Assembly: GCA_043802425.1 (NCBI GenBank)
Contig: JAZDLA010000035.1
Location: forward strand, 1 to 16,566
Direction: 5' to 3'
DNA from: JAGUYA01 sp043802425
GTDB taxonomy: Bacteria; Omnitrophota; Gorgyraeia; Gygaellales; Profunditerraquicolaceae
Length of the DNA stretch: 16,566 nucleotides
The notes below the pieces were generated by a model. The model was not told the origin of the DNA, did no database searches, and was given only the letters and a program-made list of their open reading frames with translations. Each line of letters starts with the position of its first letter. Positions within the stretch are counted from its first letter, which is position 1. The translations under genes were made by a program, and so were the position numbers. Shown here in pieces: positions 14,890 to 16,566 of this stretch.

Positions 14890-15141
14890 ATTGGTTTCCT
14901 AAGGCACTTTCGTTTGCTATTTCGCTTGTTAATTCGCCTAATTTTACTTGTTAGTGAATTATCCCGAGTCCGAAGGACGAGGGGCTCTCCTCGCAACGTT
15001 TAATTCTCCTGCTATTGCTTATCGGCGAATTACACCGCGCTTTCTGCGGTGCTGCTTGAGTGCCACCTTTAGCTCCACACTCAAACCTATATAAATTTAT
15101 TTAGGTCTCGCGTGGAGCCATTTTTTTGCTTCCGCAAAAAA
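14890..15141 (-). other. thrS leader: 252 bases with hairpins, no gene
   Basis: No convincing coding sequence. Contents, on the + strand: a long imperfect hairpin with GCTCCAC (15072-15078) and GTGGAGC (15112-15118) around an AT palindrome; an alternative stem TTGAGTG (15056-15062) with CACTCAA (15078-15084) that cannot form fully at the same time; a hairpin TAATTC...GAATTA (15001-15032); and a GTCC-GAA-GGAC hairpin near 14969-14979 extended by CCC/GGG. Mutually exclusive stems before an aminoacyl-tRNA synthetase gene suggest a regulated leader, but no T-box motif is recognisable. Confidence 0.5.
15028..15065. repeat. 38-bp direct repeat, copy 1
   Basis: Identical to 15400-15437 except one base (g15049 against a15421). 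It contains a CACCGC...GCGGTG hairpin on the minus strand. In the second copy the change turns one C-G pair into U-G, so the stem survives. Confidence 0.9.
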
Positions 15142-15144
15142 TGG
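15118..15144 (-). terminator. AT-rich hairpin at the 3' end of tRNA-Val
   Basis: On the minus strand CCATTTTTTGC, loop GGAA, GCAAAAAAATGG: an 11-bp stem with one bulged base. Its 5' arm takes in the last two acceptor bases and the discriminator A. No T-run follows, so it may be a processing or protective hairpin rather than a true terminator. Confidence 0.45.
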
Positions 15145-15215
15145 GCCCAAGAGGAGTTGAACCTCTGACCTTTGCGATGTCAACGCAACGCTCTAACCAA
15201 CTGAGCTATGAGCCC
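15142..15215 (-). tRNA. tRNA-Val (GAC)
   Basis: 74 nt including discriminator A. Acceptor GGGCTCA/TGGGCCC (one T-G pair), D stem GCTC/GAGC, anticodon stem TTGCG/CGCAA with loop TTGACAT giving anticodon GAC, and T arm AGAGG-TTCAACT-CCTCT. CCA is not encoded. It reads the GUC and GUU valine codons. Confidence 0.95.
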
Positions 15216-15264
15216 GATTTACTCCTTATCCCTCGCTTTACAATTTCCTATTAGCGAGCTCGGG

Positions 15265-15291
15265 ATAAAATTTTGTTTCGCAAAATTTTAT
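15265..15291 (-). terminator. Perfect AT-rich hairpin after tRNA-Leu
   Basis: An 11-bp perfect stem, on the + strand ATAAAATTTTG, loop TTTCG, CAAAATTTTAT. It begins at the tRNA-Leu discriminator base. It could stop or punctuate transcription between tRNA-Leu and tRNA-Val. Confidence 0.45.
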
Positions 15292-15373
15292 GGGCAAGGA
15301 GGGAGTCGGACCCTCACGACCTTGCGGCCATCAGATTTTAAGTCTGACGTGTATGCCATTCCACCACTTGCCC
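15291..15373 (-). tRNA. tRNA-Leu (TAA)
   Basis: 83 nt, a class II tRNA with a long variable arm (TGGCCGCAAGGTCG region). Acceptor GGGCAAG/CTTGCCC with discriminator A, anticodon stem TCAGA/TCTGA with loop CTTAAAA giving anticodon TAA, and T arm GAGGG-TCCGACT-CCCTC. CCA is not encoded. It reads the UUA and UUG codons. Confidence 0.94.
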
Positions 15374-15404
15374 TAATTTTCCGCTGTTTCCTGTCGGAAA
15401 ATTA
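15374..15404 (-). repeat. Perfect hairpin immediately before tRNA-Leu
   Basis: TAATTTTCCG (15374-15383) and CGGAAAATTA (15395-15404) form a 10-bp perfect stem directly against the tRNA-Leu 5' end. It may guide processing between the tRNAs, or be part of a repeat element. Confidence 0.6.
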
Positions 15405-15437
15405 CACCGCGCTTTCTGCGATGCTGCTTGAGTGCCA
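15400..15437. repeat. 38-bp direct repeat, copy 2
   Basis: Second copy of the element at 15028-15065, here between tRNA-Cys and tRNA-Leu. It holds the stop codon of the homing endonuclease frame. Confidence 0.9.
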
Positions 15438-16229
15438 ACATTTTTTTCTTATCGAAAAAATGTTGGAGGCGTGGACCGGATTCGAACCGGTGAATAGTTG
15501 TTTTGCAGACAACTCCCTTGACCACTTGGGTACCACGCCATCAAATTCTCGCCATTTAGGATACACTTGCAGAAAATTTAAAAATTCACTATACTTCCTC
15601 TCTAAATATAATCTATCTGTAACGTCCGAATAAATATATTTTAGTAGAGGGACGGCCTCTCTTGTTGAATATTTTAATTGAAAAGCGTTATTGTTTCTAA
15701 ATACATTATGGATCTTTATGTCCAAAAGAGAGCCTATAATTTTTGATAACTCCTCCAAGAATAGTTTGCTACCCGAAGTAAATGTGACAGATAACCTTTG
15801 TTTTCTATCATATAAATTGATGCATCCGTCTCCATCAAGATAGCCTCTAAGAAAATAGGCCATGAATTCTAAAGATACGCTTGGGAGGATTATTGTCTTC
15901 GATTTGCGTGGGGTTATACCCAATTTAATTAAATCGTTATAAATTTCGTGATCACCGATTCTAAGCATATATCTTTCTTTGCTTATATATCTTTTACCTC
16001 TGATTGAAATTTGTTTAGGCTTAAGAGTAGCTATTTTGTGTTGTGACTGCATTGCTGTCTTTATTTTTTCCAGTATTTCAATGTCGCTACTACAGATTCT
16101 CAAATATTTACCTCTCAAGTAGGACGCGTCTTCCAAGCTACCATCGGCAGCAATAAAACCTAAAACATAAGCCATTTCTTTAGACCATTGTTTAAAGAAA
16201 TTCCCGTTTACTTTGTATTTAATACCCAT
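15402..16229 (-). CDS. LAGLIDADG homing endonuclease whose frame runs through tRNA-Cys
   Basis: 275-residue frame from ATG 16229. Two LAGLIDADG motifs are seen: YVLGFIAADG (21-30, catalytic D29) and FLRGYLDGDG (126-135, catalytic D134), about 105 residues apart, the layout of a single-chain endonuclease that cuts a long asymmetric DNA site. The N-terminal YKVNGNFFKQWSKEMAYVLG is typical of free-standing bacterial members. Only residues 1-230 or so are upstream of tRNA-Cys. Residues about 231-255 are simply tRNA-Cys read as protein, and the last 20 come from the following spacer. The ATG overlaps the coaC stop as TAATG, giving coupled translation. The coding region looks AT-richer than its neighbours, consistent with transfer. 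No intron splits the tRNA, so it is a free-standing element. Confidence 0.88.
   Translation of the reverse strand: MGIKYKVNGNFFKQWSKEMAYVLGFIAADGSLEDASYLRGKYLRICSSDIEILEKIKTAMQSQHKIATLKPKQISIRGKRYISKERYMLRIGDHEIYNDLIKLGITPRKSKTIILPSVSLEFMAYFLRGYLDGDGCINLYDRKQRLSVTFTSGSKLFLEELSKIIGSLLDIKIHNVFRNNNAFQLKYSTREAVPLLKYIYSDVTDRLYLERKYSEFLNFLQVYPKWREFDGVVPKWSRELSAKQLFTGSNPVHASNIFSIRKKCWHSSSIAESAV
15435..15466 (-). terminator. 12-bp hairpin at the 3' CCA of tRNA-Cys
   Basis: A perfect 12-bp stem, CCAACATTTTTT with AAAAAATGTTGG, and an 8-nt loop. Its 5' arm on the minus strand starts with the encoded CCA of tRNA-Cys. It is not followed by a T-run, so the terminator label is tentative. Confidence 0.45.
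15467..15539 (-). tRNA. tRNA-Cys (GCA)
   Basis: 73 nt with discriminator T, as expected for cysteine, followed by an encoded CCA (15466-15464). Acceptor GGCGTGG/CCACGCC, D arm CCC...GGG, anticodon stem GTTGT/ACAAC with loop CTGCAAA giving GCA, and T arm ACCGG-TTCGAAT-CCGGT. The whole gene lies inside the 3' part of the homing endonuclease reading frame on the same strand. Confidence 0.95.
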
Positions 16230-16566
16230 TATTTAATAGCTCTTTTGGCCTCGTTAATTATGTCCTCGACTTCTGCCAAGCAGCCCGCCCCTACTTTGCC
16301 GCACGCCAACCTACCTACCCTTGGCTCAACAAATTTATACCCCAGAGATTTTAATTTTTTGATATTCCCCCGGGTAATACGGTTCCGATACATATTCTCA
16401 TTCATCGCCGGACAGATCAGGATTGGCGCCTGAGTAGCTAGGCATGTACAGGTTAATAAATCATCACAAATCCCCGAGGCGATCTTAGCTATGATATTTG
16501 CCGTTGCCGGCGCAATCAAAACCAGGTCTGCCTTTTCGGCTAAGGCAACGTGCTCTATCTGCCAGG
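16229..16566 (-). CDS. coaC: Phosphopantothenoylcysteine decarboxylase (CoaC) domain, start outside window
   Basis: FMN-dependent flavoprotein of coenzyme A synthesis that converts 4'-phosphopantothenoylcysteine to 4'-phosphopantetheine. The last 111 residues are visible, open at the window edge: ADLVLIAPATANIIAKIASG, DDLLT, the substrate-recognition motif PAMNENMY (usual form PxMNxxMW) and the active-site cysteine in LACGKVGAG. The frame ends right after the CoaC domain (...INEAKRAIK) with TAA overlapping the next ATG, so the CoaB ligase half usually fused in bacteria is missing here. It is either a naturally split gene or one cut short at the homing endonuclease insertion. Confidence 0.9.
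   Translation of the reverse strand, partial: WQIEHVALAEKADLVLIAPATANIIAKIASGICDDLLTCTCLATQAPILICPAMNENMYRNRITRGNIKKLKSLGYKFVEPRVGRLACGKVGAGCLAEVEDIINEAKRAIK

Noticed and set aside
14890..15141. T-box riboswitch before thrS (AAAGGTGGCAC looks slightly like the T-box core)
   Set aside because: The AGGGTGGNACCGCG core, specifier loop and terminator/T-run are not found, and the resembling segment belongs to a repeat that also occurs after tRNA-Cys.
15028..15437. CRISPR array from the repeated elements around the tRNAs
   Set aside because: There are only two copies, separated by tRNA genes, with no regular spacers and no cas genes.

Overview
All genes in this window lie on the minus strand, so the window reads right to left from about 16566 down to 1. 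It looks like a chromosomal housekeeping region of a bacterium. The gene content, a secreted protein with a TITTYYPSPYGVYNEL-type N-terminus and the 7-bp repeats suggest a Candidatus Omnitrophota (OP3)-like lineage. That assignment is inference from recalled resemblance, not from a search.

Layout in transcription order. (a) 16566-14890: the end of a CoaC flavoprotein gene, a LAGLIDADG homing endonuclease ORF coupled to it by TAATG, then tRNA-Cys, tRNA-Leu and tRNA-Val separated by AT-rich hairpins and a duplicated 38-bp element. The endonuclease frame runs straight through tRNA-Cys. (b) 14889-11982: thrS (no TGS domain), infC (probably an AUA start), rpmI and rplT, the classical translation cluster. 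(c) 11928-8492: a potassium-uptake block made of two single-RCK TrkA proteins, a 38-residue one-helix membrane ORF, TrkH and a membrane-anchored OB-fold protein. Four of these genes are joined by ATGA overlaps. (d) 8531-4857: pheS and pheT, separated by a secreted cysteine-rich protein gene. pheT is out of frame at a 4 x 7-bp repeat that abuts an A AAA AAG slippery heptamer. (e) 4853-3293: a strong promoter, 6S RNA, then rarA. (f) 3252-1: a promoter, then a MetV-like MTHFR C-terminal protein, a NifU/IscU scaffold, 5-formyl-THF cyclo-ligase and RNase Y, which is cut by the window edge.

How the genes fit together: aminoacylation (ThrRS, PheRS), initiation (IF3), two 50S proteins, three tRNAs, 6S RNA and RNase Y form a translation and RNA-control neighbourhood. 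The folate one-carbon/Fe-S genes and the potassium-uptake genes are set into it. The points most worth a second look are the pheT frameshift at the heptamer/slippery site, the wider family of GTTAYNN heptamer tracts inside coding sequence, the homing endonuclease overlapping tRNA-Cys, and the small coupled membrane protein in the trk operon.
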